Shown: piece after piece, positions 1-8,381 of the stretch
How the letters are laid out: the number at the start of each line of letters is the position of its first letter
Numbering within the stretch: position 1 is the first letter of the stretch
Assembly: GCF_016757215.1 (NCBI RefSeq)
Contig: NZ_JAESIY010000002.1
Location: 248,001-312,000, forward strand
DNA: 64,000 nt
Source of the DNA: Fulvivirga sediminis
GTDB lineage: Bacteria; Bacteroidota; Bacteroidia; Cytophagales; Cyclobacteriaceae
Direction of reading: 5' to 3'
Notes under the pieces: generated by a model
The model's input: only the letters and a program-made list of their open reading frames with translations
Databases searched by the model: none
Told to the model about the DNA's origin: nothing
Position numbers and translations under genes: made by a program

Positions 1-1
1 T

Positions 2-412
2 TTACTTAGCAGTCCACACCACTTCTCTGCTATTAGCATCTATTTGCAATATAATCCTTACGGGTTTGGGCAATAACACAAGCTTAGTTTCATTGCCTGC
101 ATAATCATCTACCTCTACATACACCCCCTGCTTAAAATCCACATCGTATCCATCGGCTGTCTTTTTAATTTTTTTAGGAAGGTAAGCGATAGGCAATAAA
201 ACGTCGCTATCAGGGCAAAATTCGTCATGCACTTCATGCAATGCATCTTCTAAATAATCTCCATAATTTTCCTGAAAGTCATCTTCGAGATCATGAAGGT
301 CTTCTTCCAGATCATCATAGCTCTCGCTACTATAATCAAGCCTACTAAGTTCTATTCTCCTATCTATTATTGTTACTAAGTCTTTATCTAATTTGCTAAT
401 GTCCATTTGCAT
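2..412 (-). CDS. Hypothetical acidic protein
   Basis: I do not recognise the family. The protein is about 136 residues and soluble: there is no signal peptide or membrane segment. The N-terminal half is very rich in Asp, Glu and Tyr (around residues 20-70) and looks helical. The C-terminal half has beta-like character, with basic 'LPKKIKK' followed by alternating hydrophobic residues up to the terminal 'WTAK'. The stop codon lies at bases 2-4, so the gene is complete. The frame stays open upstream to a TTG at 433, but the ATG at 412 (MQMDIS) or the ATG at 406 (MDIS) is a more natural start, and I used 412. It is divergent from hppD and has no obvious functional partner here. Confidence 0.6.
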   Translation of the reverse strand: MQMDISKLDKDLVTIIDRRIELSRLDYSSESYDDLEEDLHDLEDDFQENYGDYLEDALHEVHDEFCPDSDVLLPIAYLPKKIKKTADGYDVDFKQGVYVEVDDYAGNETKLVLLPKPVRIILQIDANSREVVWTAK

Positions 413-560
413 TGATTTTTTAAAAGAGCACAAAATTCCAGAGACTGATTATAAGTTCCAAAAATATCATTTGAAATCTAACAGCCAATACTAAAATAAT
501 TTTTAAAGAATATCATATCCTGTAAATTTACTAATACACCAAATATAAAATGCTACTATT

Positions 561-1655
561 ATGGAACATGATTTTCTTCCTATTCTCGGCACCGACTATA
601 TTGAATTTTATGTAGGCAATGCCAAACAATCAGCCATGTATTATCAAACTGCGTTTGGCTACAAATTGATTGCTTATGCCGGACTAGAAACTGGTCTCAA
701 AGACCGAACGAGCTACGTGCTACAGCAGGGAAAAATAAAGCTAGTGCTCACTTCTTCTCTAAAACCTGACACTACTATCTCTGAGCACGTAAACAAACAT
801 GGTGACGGCGTAAAAGTGCTGGCCCTTTGGGTGGATGACGCTAGTGCGTCGTTTGAAGAAACCACTAAACGAGGAGCTACTCCGGTACACCCTCCCACTC
901 CCATATCAGATGAATTTGGCAGTGTAATTTATTCTTCCATTCAAACCTACGGAGAAACCATTCATACTTTTATTGAAAGAAAAAATTATAGCGGCCCATT
1001 TCTTCCTGGCTTTATAGAAAAAAGTAGTTTAATAGATATTAAACCGATCGGATTACAATATGTAGATCATTGTGTAGGAAATGTTGGTTGGGGAGAAATG
1101 AACAAGTGGGTGAAGTTCTATGAGGAAGTAATGGGTTTTAAGCTGCTTATCACTTTTGATGACAAAGATATCTCTACCGAATACAGCGCGTTAATGTCTA
1201 AAGTGGTCTCTAACGGAAACGGCTACATTAAATTCCCTATAAATGAACCTGCCAAAGGCAAAAAGAAGTCTCAAATAGAAGAATATATTGATTTTTATCA
1301 TGGAGCAGGAGTACAGCACATAGCCATAGCTACAGATGACATTATACATACTGTTTCAGAATTAAGATCAAGAGGAGTTGAATTCCTGATAGTTCCGGAG
1401 AATTATTATAACGAACTCACCGACAGAGTGGGCGAAATTGAAGAAGATATTAAACAACTGAAAGATTTAAACATTTTAGTAGATAGAGATGAAGAAGGTT
1501 ATCTTTTGCAAATATTTACTAAGCCTGTGCAGGACCGCCCTACGGTGTTTTATGAAATAATACAGAGAAAAGGAGCGAAATCTTTTGGTAAAGGTAATTT
1601 CAAAGCTCTTTTCGAAGCTATTGAGCGAGAACAAGAGTTGCGTGGAAACTTATAA
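561..1655 (+). CDS. hppD: 4-hydroxyphenylpyruvate dioxygenase
   Basis: This Fe(II)-dependent enzyme converts 4-hydroxyphenylpyruvate to homogentisate in tyrosine degradation; it is cytosolic. At 364 residues it has the normal bacterial length and the expected two vicinal-oxygen-chelate halves. The N-terminal half starts with 'DYIEFYVGN' and the catalytic half starts near residue 165. The three metal ligands are visible: His170 in 'YVDHCVGN', His253 in 'VQHIAIATDD' and Glu332 in 'FYEIIQR'. The conserved 'GYLLQIFTKPVQDRP' stretch precedes the glutamate. The ATG at 561 gives a standard N-terminus. No other tyrosine-catabolism gene lies in the window, so it appears to be transcribed alone. Confidence 0.96.
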   Translation: MEHDFLPILGTDYIEFYVGNAKQSAMYYQTAFGYKLIAYAGLETGLKDRTSYVLQQGKIKLVLTSSLKPDTTISEHVNKHGDGVKVLALWVDDASASFEETTKRGATPVHPPTPISDEFGSVIYSSIQTYGETIHTFIERKNYSGPFLPGFIEKSSLIDIKPIGLQYVDHCVGNVGWGEMNKWVKFYEEVMGFKLLITFDDKDISTEYSALMSKVVSNGNGYIKFPINEPAKGKKKSQIEEYIDFYHGAGVQHIAIATDDIIHTVSELRSRGVEFLIVPENYYNELTDRVGEIEEDIKQLKDLNILVDRDEEGYLLQIFTKPVQDRPTVFYEIIQRKGAKSFGKGNFKALFEAIEREQELRGNL

Positions 1656-1786
1656 AACATTTATTTTGACATCGGGTTTTAATATGATATTATAACAGCT
1701 TTATATAAGCATTAATATAAGATTTACCTAATTCGGCAAGCGTTGAATTATTTAACATACACACATTAACAAACGTACTTACATCC

Positions 1787-3508
1787 ATGAGTGAAGTAAA
1801 AGAAAAAGCCCAAAGATGGCTTGACAGCAAAATAGATGAAGAATCTAAAAAACAAATCCGGGACTTATTAAACGACGAAGAAGCGCTTACAGAAGCTTTT
1901 TACAAAGATCTGGAATTTGGAACCGGAGGTTTAAGAGGAATTATGGGAATGGGTTCTAATCGCATGAACAAATACACTATTGGTATGGCCACTCAAGGGC
2001 TTGCCAATTATTTGATCCAAACCTATCCTGGTGAACAAATAAAAGCCGCTATAGCTCATGACAGCAGAAATAACAGCCGTTTCTTCGCTGAAACTACTGC
2101 CGCCGTATTTTCTGCTAATGGCATAGAAGTTTTCTTATTTGAAGACCTTAGACCTACTCCTGAATTATCTTTTGCTATAAGACATCTCAACTGTCACACT
2201 GGTGTGGTTCTTACTGCCTCTCACAACCCTAAAGAGTATAACGGCTATAAAGCATACTGGAACGATGGTGCGCAAATGGTAGCTCCTCATGATAAAAATG
2301 TAATAGCCGAGGTAAATAAAATTCACTCTGCAGATGAAGTAAAGTTTGATGCCAAAGAAGATCTTATTCACAACATAGGCACTGAAATTGATCAATTATA
2401 TCTTGGTGAGATTAAAGACCTTTCTTTATCACCAGAAATTGTTCAAAATCAAAAAAACTTAAAAATAGTATATTCTCCTATACACGGAACGGGAGTAACT
2501 GTAGTGCCACAGTGTTTGAAACAATATGGTTTTGAAAATGTCTACGTTGTAGAGGAGCAATCTGAACCTAATGGCAACTTCCCTACAGTAGTTTACCCTA
2601 ACCCTGAAGAAGCAGAAGCACTAAAAATAGCCTTAAACAAAGCTCGTGAGGTAGATGCTGATTTGGTAATGGCTACTGACCCTGACGCAGATAGAGTAGG
2701 TATAGCCGTTAAAAACCTTAAAGGTGAATTCCAATTATTAAATGGAAACCAAACTGGTAGTTTACTTATCTATTACATCCTTAAAAGATGGACTGAGCTA
2801 AGCCGCTACAAAGGAGGTGAGTATATTGTGAAAACCATTGTTACTACTGAGCTCATCAAGAAAATAGCTGAGCGCTTCAATGTAGATTCTTACGATACAC
2901 TTACCGGCTTTAAATACATAGCTTCTATCATCAGAGAAAATGAAGGCAAGAGAACTTTCATTGCAGGTGGAGAAGAAAGCTATGGATACTTGATAGGAGA
3001 ATTTGTAAGAGATAAAGATGCAGTAGCCAGCTGTGCTATGATTGCTGAAATGTGCGCTTACGCAGCATCAGAAGGCAAAACCGTTTACGAGCTACTCATA
3101 GAAATTTATGAAGAGTGCGGCTTCTATAAAGAAAAATTAATTTCTCTTACTAAAAAAGGAAAACAAGGAGCTGAAGAAATTCAACAAATGATGCTCAACT
3201 TCAGAGAAACACCTCCTGAATCTTTTGGTGGTTCTAAAGTAGTAAAAGTGGTAGACTATCAAAACAGTACAGACACTGACCTGATAGCAGTAAAGAAAAC
3301 TAGCATTGATTTTGAAAAATCTAATGTGCTACAATTCTTTACCGAAGATGGGTCTAAAATCAGCGCAAGACCATCAGGAACAGAACCTAAAATCAAGTTC
3401 TACATTAGCGTAAATAAACCTTTGGATAGCAAAGATAATTACGAGAAAGTAGAAGCTGAGCTTGATAGCCAGATACAAAGTATCGAATCTGATTTGATGA
3501 GCTTATAA
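1787..3508 (+). CDS. Phospho-sugar mutase (phosphoglucomutase/phosphomannomutase family)
   Basis: This 573-residue cytosolic enzyme belongs to the alpha-D-phosphohexomutase superfamily, in the long PgcA/PGM2-like branch. All four active-site loops are present: the phosphoserine loop 'TASHNPKEYNGYK' with Ser145, the Mg-binding 'DPDADR' at about 297-302, the sugar-binding 'GGEESYGY' near 400, and the phosphate-binding 'RPSGTEPKIKFY' near the C-terminus. It interconverts hexose 1- and 6-phosphates and so could supply sugar nucleotides to the capsule locus further on. Whether glucose, mannose or both are used cannot be read from these motifs. It stands between hppD and mtaB with gaps of 131 and 69 bases. 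Confidence 0.92.
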   Translation: MSEVKEKAQRWLDSKIDEESKKQIRDLLNDEEALTEAFYKDLEFGTGGLRGIMGMGSNRMNKYTIGMATQGLANYLIQTYPGEQIKAAIAHDSRNNSRFFAETTAAVFSANGIEVFLFEDLRPTPELSFAIRHLNCHTGVVLTASHNPKEYNGYKAYWNDGAQMVAPHDKNVIAEVNKIHSADEVKFDAKEDLIHNIGTEIDQLYLGEIKDLSLSPEIVQNQKNLKIVYSPIHGTGVTVVPQCLKQYGFENVYVVEEQSEPNGNFPTVVYPNPEEAEALKIALNKAREVDADLVMATDPDADRVGIAVKNLKGEFQLLNGNQTGSLLIYYILKRWTELSRYKGGEYIVKTIVTTELIKKIAERFNVDSYDTLTGFKYIASIIRENEGKRTFIAGGEESYGYLIGEFVRDKDAVASCAMIAEMCAYAASEGKTVYELLIEIYEECGFYKEKLISLTKKGKQGAEEIQQMMLNFRETPPESFGGSKVVKVVDYQNSTDTDLIAVKKTSIDFEKSNVLQFFTEDGSKISARPSGTEPKIKFYISVNKPLDSKDNYEKVEAELDSQIQSIESDLMSL

Positions 3509-3537
3509 ACTCAACTTAGTCAGTATTATAACTATAT

Positions 3538-3562
3538 GGTAGTTTAGATGGACTAAACTACC
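3538..3562. repeat. Perfect 10-bp inverted repeat upstream of mtaB
   Basis: The arms GGTAGTTTAG and CTAAACTACC flank a 5-base loop. The repeat sits between the mutase stop and the mtaB -7 box. It has no T-run, so it may be an operator or a weak terminator. Confidence 0.5.
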
Positions 3563-3570
3563 TATATTTG
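3563..3570 (+). promoter_or_regulatory. Putative mtaB -7 promoter box
   Basis: TATATTTG matches the Bacteroidota -7 consensus TAnnTTTG and ends 7 bases before the mtaB ATG, which implies a very short leader. No clear -33 TTG is visible at the usual spacing, where the inverted repeat lies. Confidence 0.45.
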
Positions 3571-3577
3571 CAGCCCA

Positions 3578-4897
3578 ATGAGAAAAGTTGCGTTTTACAC
3601 ACTGGGCTGCAAATTGAATTTTTCTGAAACCTCCTCTATATCAAGGATGTTCGAAGAAAAAGGATATAAAAAAGTGGAGTTCACAGATACTCCCGATATT
3701 TTCATTATAAACACTTGTTCTGTAACTGAAAATGCAGACAAAAAGTGTAAAAAGATAGTAAGAGAAGCTCGTAAAATCTCTCCTAACGCATATGTAACCA
3801 TCATCGGTTGTTATGCCCAGTTAAAGCCCAAAGAAATTTCAGAAATACCTGGTGTAGATGCCGTATTAGGTGCTGCAGAAAAATTCCGACTCATAGATTT
3901 ATTAGATGATTTTGTAAGGCCGGAACAACCTAAAGTACTTGCCTCTGAAATAGAAACCGCAACTTCATTCAATAATGCCTTTTCCATTAATGATAGAACG
4001 CGTACTTTCTTAAAAGTACAAGATGGCTGTGATTATGGGTGCACCTTCTGCACTATACCGATGGCACGTGGAAAAAGCCGAAGCAATACCATTGAAAACA
4101 TCATATCTTCTGCCAACGAAATAGTAGCTTCAGGTGTAAAAGAAATAGTACTCACAGGGGTAAACACAGGTGACTTTGGTATCAGAAATGGAAAAAGAGA
4201 AGACCGTTTTCTTGATCTTGTAATAGCACTAGATCAGGTAGAGGGACTGGAGAGGGTAAGGATATCTTCGATAGAGCCTAATCTACTTCATAACGAAATC
4301 ATAGAGTTCGTCGCACAGTCAGATAAATTTGTCCCTCATTTTCATATTCCATTACAATCTGGCTCTGACAAAATCCTCAAATTAATGAGAAGAAGATATT
4401 TGAGCCAGCTTTATACGGACAGAGTAGCCAAAATAAAAGAGCTGATGCCTCACTGCTGTATCGGCGTGGATGTGATAGTTGGATTTCCCGGCGAAACAGA
4501 TGAGGATTTCCTTGAAACCTACCAATTCCTAAATGAGTTGGACATCTCCTACCTCCATGTTTTTACCTATTCAGAGCGAGCTAATACTTTAGCGACTGAA
4601 ATGGATGAGGTAGTGCCGATGAAAGTGAGAAACAAAAGATCTAAAATGCTACGCTCATTATCTGAGAAGAAAAAAAGACATTTTTATGAACAGAATATTG
4701 GGCGCATAGACACCGTTCTTTTCGAAGAAGATATTGAAGATGGTAAAATGCATGGTTTCACAAATAACTATGTAAGGGTAGCGGTAAAATATGATCCCGT
4801 TTTAGTGAACGAACTAAAAAAGATCAAAATTACTTCTATTAATGCTGACGGATATGCAGAGGTGGAAGAGATAGATCAAGAAGTTCTGACACACTAA
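3578..4897 (+). CDS. mtaB: tRNA N6-threonylcarbamoyladenosine(37)-C2 methylthiotransferase MtaB
   Basis: This 439-residue radical-SAM enzyme adds a methylthio group to t6A37 of tRNAs reading ANN codons, giving ms2t6A. The N-terminal UPF0004 domain carries the three auxiliary-cluster cysteines: Cys11 in 'TLGCKLN', Cys47 in 'INTCSVT' and Cys78 in 'IGCYAQ'. The radical-SAM motif 'CDYGCTFC' gives Cys151, Cys155 and Cys158. A C-terminal TRAM-like domain follows. 'GCKLN' rather than 'GCQMN' and the short length favour MtaB over MiaB or RimO. The stop lies 2 bases from the convergent lolD stop, with no room for a terminator between them. Confidence 0.93.
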   Translation: MRKVAFYTLGCKLNFSETSSISRMFEEKGYKKVEFTDTPDIFIINTCSVTENADKKCKKIVREARKISPNAYVTIIGCYAQLKPKEISEIPGVDAVLGAAEKFRLIDLLDDFVRPEQPKVLASEIETATSFNNAFSINDRTRTFLKVQDGCDYGCTFCTIPMARGKSRSNTIENIISSANEIVASGVKEIVLTGVNTGDFGIRNGKREDRFLDLVIALDQVEGLERVRISSIEPNLLHNEIIEFVAQSDKFVPHFHIPLQSGSDKILKLMRRRYLSQLYTDRVAKIKELMPHCCIGVDVIVGFPGETDEDFLETYQFLNELDISYLHVFTYSERANTLATEMDEVVPMKVRNKRSKMLRSLSEKKKRHFYEQNIGRIDTVLFEEDIEDGKMHGFTNNYVRVAVKYDPVLVNELKKIKITSINADGYAEVEEIDQEVLTH

Positions 4898-4899
4898 CT

Positions 4900-5550
4900 T
4901 TAATAGATTATACCATCTTTTATTTCAAGCTTTCTATCTGCCATTTCGGCCAGCTGTTCATTATGAGTAACTATAACAAAAGTCTGCTCTAATTCATCCC
5001 TGAGCTTAAAAAAGAGATTGTGCAATTCCATCGCATTCTTTGAATCCAGGTTACCACTAGGTTCATCTGCAAAAATTATAGCGGGATCATTAATAAGCGC
5101 TCTGGCCACAGCCACACGCTGTTGCTCTCCCCCTGATAATTCCGACGGCTTGTGGTCTTTACGATCTGCAATCCCCAAAATTTCAAACAAATATTTGGCC
5201 TTAGCAGATATTTCAGCCTGCTTTCCTTTTCCTATATAAGCAGGTAAGCATACATTTTCTAAAGCAGTAAACTCAGGCAAGAGATTATGAAATTGAAAAA
5301 TAAATCCTATGTTTCTATTTCTAAAAGCTGCCTTATCCTTACCATTTAGTCTATTCACTGGTTTATCACCAATTATAAGACTACCCTCATCCGGTTGATC
5401 TAGTGTACCTAAAATATGCAGAAGAGTGCTTTTCCCTGCACCAGAAGCTCCAACAATAGAAATAACTTCCTTTTTCTTAACATGCAGATCAATCCCCTTC
5501 AATACAAATAATTCACCATAGGTTTTCTTTATGCCCGTCGCTTTTAGCAT
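4900..5550 (-). CDS. lolD: LolD-type ABC transporter ATP-binding protein
   Basis: This is the cytoplasmic ATPase subunit of a MacB/LolCDE-type transporter, which in the Lol case extracts lipoproteins from the inner membrane. Walker A is 'GASGAGKST', the Q-loop lies in 'IFQFHNLLPEFTALEN', the signature is 'LSGGEQQR', Walker B is 'AIIFADEPSGNLDS' and the H-loop is 'VTHN'. The 'HNLLPEFTALENV' region is typical of LolD. The frame is open to an ATG at 5580, but family members begin at 'MLKATGIKK', so I chose the ATG at 5550 (about 216 residues). No permease gene is adjacent, as is common in Bacteroidota, so LolD versus another MacB-like partner is not fully settled. Confidence 0.88.
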   Translation of the reverse strand: MLKATGIKKTYGELFVLKGIDLHVKKKEVISIVGASGAGKSTLLHILGTLDQPDEGSLIIGDKPVNRLNGKDKAAFRNRNIGFIFQFHNLLPEFTALENVCLPAYIGKGKQAEISAKAKYLFEILGIADRKDHKPSELSGGEQQRVAVARALINDPAIIFADEPSGNLDSKNAMELHNLFFKLRDELEQTFVIVTHNEQLAEMADRKLEIKDGIIY

Positions 5551-5630
5551 GTTATCTAGATTTATTTTTGGCTCAAACATAATAAATTTAAATAGATGTT
5601 AACGATTACAGATATTAAAATATCGATTAC

Positions 5631-5661
5631 TTGAAATATATAGCCAAATCCCCTACTTTCG
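5631..5661 (+). promoter_or_regulatory. Bacteroidota-type promoter of sucC
   Basis: A TTG at 5631-5633 lies 20 bases before TACTTTCG at 5654-5661, matching the -33/-7 architecture TTG-N19-21-TAnnTTTG with one mismatch. The sucC ATG is 17 bases further on. Confidence 0.55.
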
Positions 5662-5678
5662 TGCAAAAATTTTAGAGC

Positions 5679-6890
5679 ATGAATATCCACGAATATCAAG
5701 CGAAAGAAATATTGAAAAGCTATGGCGTACGGGTACAAACCGGGGTTGTAGTAGACGATGCTTCAAAGGCACAAGAGGCGGCAAAAAAACTTAATGCCGA
5801 AACCGGAACGGAATGGTTTGTAGTTAAAGCTCAGATACACGCAGGAGGTAGAGGAAAAGGAAAAGTACAAGAGACTGGGTCAAATGGTGTGGTTCTAGCC
5901 AAATCATTAGACGAAGTACCTGAGAAAGCTAAGAATATACTGGGAGGAACTTTGGTGACTCACCAAACGGGAGAAGAAGGCAAAAAAGTAAACAAAGTAC
6001 TTATTGCTGAAGATGTGTACTATCCTGGAGCTTCTGAACCAAAAGAATACTACTTAAGTATCCTTTTAGACAGATCTAAGAGCTGCAATGTAATCATGGC
6101 TTCTACAGAAGGTGGCATGGACATTGAAGACGTGGCTGCTAACACTCCTGAAAAGATAGTAAAGGAATGGATTGATCCTGCTATTGGCCTACAAGGCTTT
6201 CAAGCAAGAAAAATCGCGTTCGCTCTAGGTCTAGAAGGTAATGCCTTCAAAGAAATGGTTAAATTCATCTTCTCACTTTATAAGGCATATGAAGGTTCTG
6301 ACTCCTCTATGTTTGAAATTAACCCAGTTTTAAAGACATCTGATGACAAGATTTTAGCTGTAGATGCTAAAGTGAATATAGATGATAACGCTCTTTACAG
6401 GCACAAAGATATACAAGAACTTAGAGACCTAAGCGAAGAAGATCCTGCCGAAGTAGAAGCTGGTAAATCTGGTTTAAGCTATGTAAAGCTAGATGGTAAC
6501 GTGGGCTGTATGGTAAACGGGGCTGGCCTTGCTATGGCTACTATGGATATCATAAAGCTTTCAGGTGGTGAACCTGCCAACTTCCTAGATGTAGGTGGTG
6601 GTGCTAATGCTGAAACAGTAGAAGCAGGATTCAGAATTATTCTGAAAGACCCTAACGTAAAAGCAATACTTATCAATATCTTTGGAGGTATTGTAAGATG
6701 TGATCGCGTGGCTAATGGTGTAGTAGAAGCCTACAAAAAAATTGGTAATATTGACATTCCAATTATTGTAAGGCTACAAGGAACAAACGCTGAAGAAGGC
6801 GCAAAAATTATAGAGGAATCAGGCTTAAAAGTAGCATCAGCAATATTGCTTAAAGATGCAGCAGCCAAGGTTAAAGAAGTTTTATCTTAA
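5679..6890 (+). CDS. sucC: Succinyl-CoA ligase (ADP-forming) subunit beta
   Basis: This is the beta subunit of the TCA-cycle enzyme that couples succinyl-CoA cleavage to ADP or GDP phosphorylation. The 403-residue protein begins with the canonical '[17 protein letters not shown]'. It has the ATP-grasp region ('[15 protein letters not shown]', then 'FEINPVL' with metal-binding residues) and a C-terminal CoA-ligase domain with 'GGANAETV' and '[17 protein letters not shown]'. The alpha-subunit gene sucD is not adjacent; SucC and SucD are often unlinked in Bacteroidota. A tRNA gene follows 10 bases after the stop and may be cotranscribed. Confidence 0.96.
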   Translation: MNIHEYQAKEILKSYGVRVQTGVVVDDASKAQEAAKKLNAETGTEWFVVKAQIHAGGRGKGKVQETGSNGVVLAKSLDEVPEKAKNILGGTLVTHQTGEEGKKVNKVLIAEDVYYPGASEPKEYYLSILLDRSKSCNVIMASTEGGMDIEDVAANTPEKIVKEWIDPAIGLQGFQARKIAFALGLEGNAFKEMVKFIFSLYKAYEGSDSSMFEINPVLKTSDDKILAVDAKVNIDDNALYRHKDIQELRDLSEEDPAEVEAGKSGLSYVKLDGNVGCMVNGAGLAMATMDIIKLSGGEPANFLDVGGGANAETVEAGFRIILKDPNVKAILINIFGGIVRCDRVANGVVEAYKKIGNIDIPIIVRLQGTNAEEGAKIIEESGLKVASAILLKDAAAKVKEVLS

Positions 6891-6900
6891 AATAAAACTA

Positions 6901-6974
6901 GCGTCCGTAGTTCAACTGGATAGAATACCAGATTTCGGCTCTGGGGGTTGAGGGTTCGAATCCTTCCGGACGCA
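6901..6974 (+). tRNA. tRNA-Arg (anticodon UCG)
   Basis: A full cloverleaf can be folded. The acceptor stem GCGTCCG (6901-6907) pairs with CGGACGC (6967-6973), with discriminator A at 6974. The anticodon stem CCAGA/TCTGG encloses loop TTTCGGC, giving anticodon TCG, which reads CGA and other CGN codons. The T-arm contains GGTTCGAATCC. CCA is not encoded. It lies 10 bases after sucC and is followed directly by a terminator. Confidence 0.95.
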
Positions 6975-6975
6975 C

Positions 6976-7008
6976 TAGCTTCACTTATTGGTGAAGCTAT
7001 TTTTTTTT
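6976..7008 (+). terminator. Rho-independent terminator after tRNA-Arg
   Basis: A 9-bp stem TAGCTTCAC/GTGAAGCTA with a 6-base loop is followed by a run of nine T's. It ends the sucC-tRNA transcript. Confidence 0.85.
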
Positions 7009-7096
7009 AAAAATCACTGTTTTTAGCAATACCACTTTTTTAAAATAAACATTATTACTAAATTCAGGTTCTAAAGGTACCACCACAATATAACTT

Positions 7097-7999
7097 ATGC
7101 GAATAGTTTTACTTCTTCTACTATTAACATTTTCGAAGAGCTTAGTAGCGCAAAATTTCTATGGATTTAAGAACCAAAGGGATATTATTCTTTCTTTTGG
7201 TACAGGTACTACTACCTATTTTGGAGATTTAAAAGATAATGGCGATTATATAGACCCTAAACTCAATCTTAACGTCGGCCTACAGTACTTCTTTCACCCC
7301 AATATATCAGGCCGAGCTGAGCTAAGCTACTTCAGAATTAGTGGTGATGACAAGGATTCTGACTTCGAAGGCAAAAACCTAAGAAACCTTTCCTTCAGAT
7401 CTGACAATATAGAATTTAATGTATCCGCTGTGATACATGCCTTCCCTAAAGGAATAAAGTTTTATCAAAGACCAACCATTAACCCATATGCTTTTGTAGG
7501 TATAGGAGCCTTATATTTCAACCCTAAAGCCCAAGTTCCAGCTACCGACTGGAATGGAAACCCTTTACCTGACGCTGGAAAATACATTGCATTACAGCCC
7601 TTACAAACCGAAGGAAAAAGCTACAATAAACTTGCTATTGTTATACCATTTGGAGCTGGTTTTAAGTATAAGCTCAATCCATTCCTTAACTTAGGCTTAG
7701 AAGGAGGTTACAGGCTCACATTTACAGACTACTTGGATGATGTAAGTACTGTATATAAAGATCACAATTCATTTGGTGAAGACTATTTAGCTCAAGCAAT
7801 GGCAGATAGAAGGCATGAATTAAGCCCTCCAAAATCTCCTCTAGGCCTTAAAACAGATCAAAAAAGAGGAAACCCGGATAATAATGACGGTTATTTCATG
7901 CTAAGTATAAAAATAGAATACTATCTTCCCCCTACCTTCTTAAGTTCTCACAAAAACAAAAGAGGTAAAGGACGATACAAAAGAGCTAAAAGAAGATAA
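7097..7999 (+). CDS. DUF6089-like outer-membrane beta-barrel protein
   Basis: This 300-residue protein has a cleavable signal peptide of about 18 residues ending 'KSLVAQ'. It then reads 'ILSFGTGTTTYFGDLKDN', alternating strands typical of a small outer-membrane barrel ('NVGLQYFFHPNISGRAELSY', 'NPYAFVGIGALYFNP', 'IPFGAGFKYKLNPFLNLGL'). This matches what I know of the DUF6089 barrel family, which is common in Cytophagales and has no defined substrate. The C-terminus after about residue 280 is strongly basic ('KNKRGKGRYKRAKRR') and probably lies outside the barrel. The ATG gives an intact signal peptide. It is a single gene, ended by a strong palindromic terminator. Confidence 0.8.
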   Translation: MRIVLLLLLLTFSKSLVAQNFYGFKNQRDIILSFGTGTTTYFGDLKDNGDYIDPKLNLNVGLQYFFHPNISGRAELSYFRISGDDKDSDFEGKNLRNLSFRSDNIEFNVSAVIHAFPKGIKFYQRPTINPYAFVGIGALYFNPKAQVPATDWNGNPLPDAGKYIALQPLQTEGKSYNKLAIVIPFGAGFKYKLNPFLNLGLEGGYRLTFTDYLDDVSTVYKDHNSFGEDYLAQAMADRRHELSPPKSPLGLKTDQKRGNPDNNDGYFMLSIKIEYYLPPTFLSSHKNKRGKGRYKRAKRR

Positions 8000-8018
8000 A
8001 TAATATTGAAATTAAATT

Positions 8019-8067
8019 ATAAAAGAACAGGGCCAATCATTAATAATGATTGGCCCTGTTCTTTTAT
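8019..8067. terminator. 24-bp perfect palindrome, bidirectional terminator
   Basis: The left arm at 8019-8042 and right arm at 8044-8067 are perfect inverted repeats with a G+C-rich core (ACAGGGCCAATC), bounded by A-runs on the left and T-runs on the right. It can terminate the barrel gene from the left and any read-through of the capsule locus from the right. Confidence 0.85.
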
Positions 8068-8381
8068 AATGACTTTAGTATGTAATTAAGTCTCAATGAT
8101 TTTCAGAATCAAGACTGAGTATTCACTGTAATTATGTTCGATAGATCCTAGATATAAGGCATCCACTCCCCCATCAATGATCAATCTACAACCGAAAATC
8201 AAACCTGAATATTAGCAATCTAGAGGGCTAGGGTTCCGTTGATAAAAAAGTACTGTAAATGACCATTTTAGGTCTAGTAGACTGACTACTATATATAAGG
8301 ACCAGATCAAATAATCTAAGAGTACTCTCACTCGAACCTAATATAAAAGAAGTAATATGGAGATGAGAAAATTCTAAAATA
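8068..8381. other. Gene-free interval between convergent units
   Basis: I see no open frame with coding character, no RNA fold and no clear repeat. It is the 3' tail of the capsule transcript, between the pglF-like stop and the shared palindrome. Confidence 0.5.

Noticed and set aside
4898-4899. Missing terminator between mtaB and lolD
   Set aside because: A 2-base gap between convergent genes means transcripts overlap. This is common in compact genomes and by itself not evidence for antisense regulation.
6901-7008. tRNA-Arg as an integration site for the capsule region
   Set aside because: I found no second copy of the tRNA 3' end and no integrase in the window, so there is no sign of an attachment site pair.
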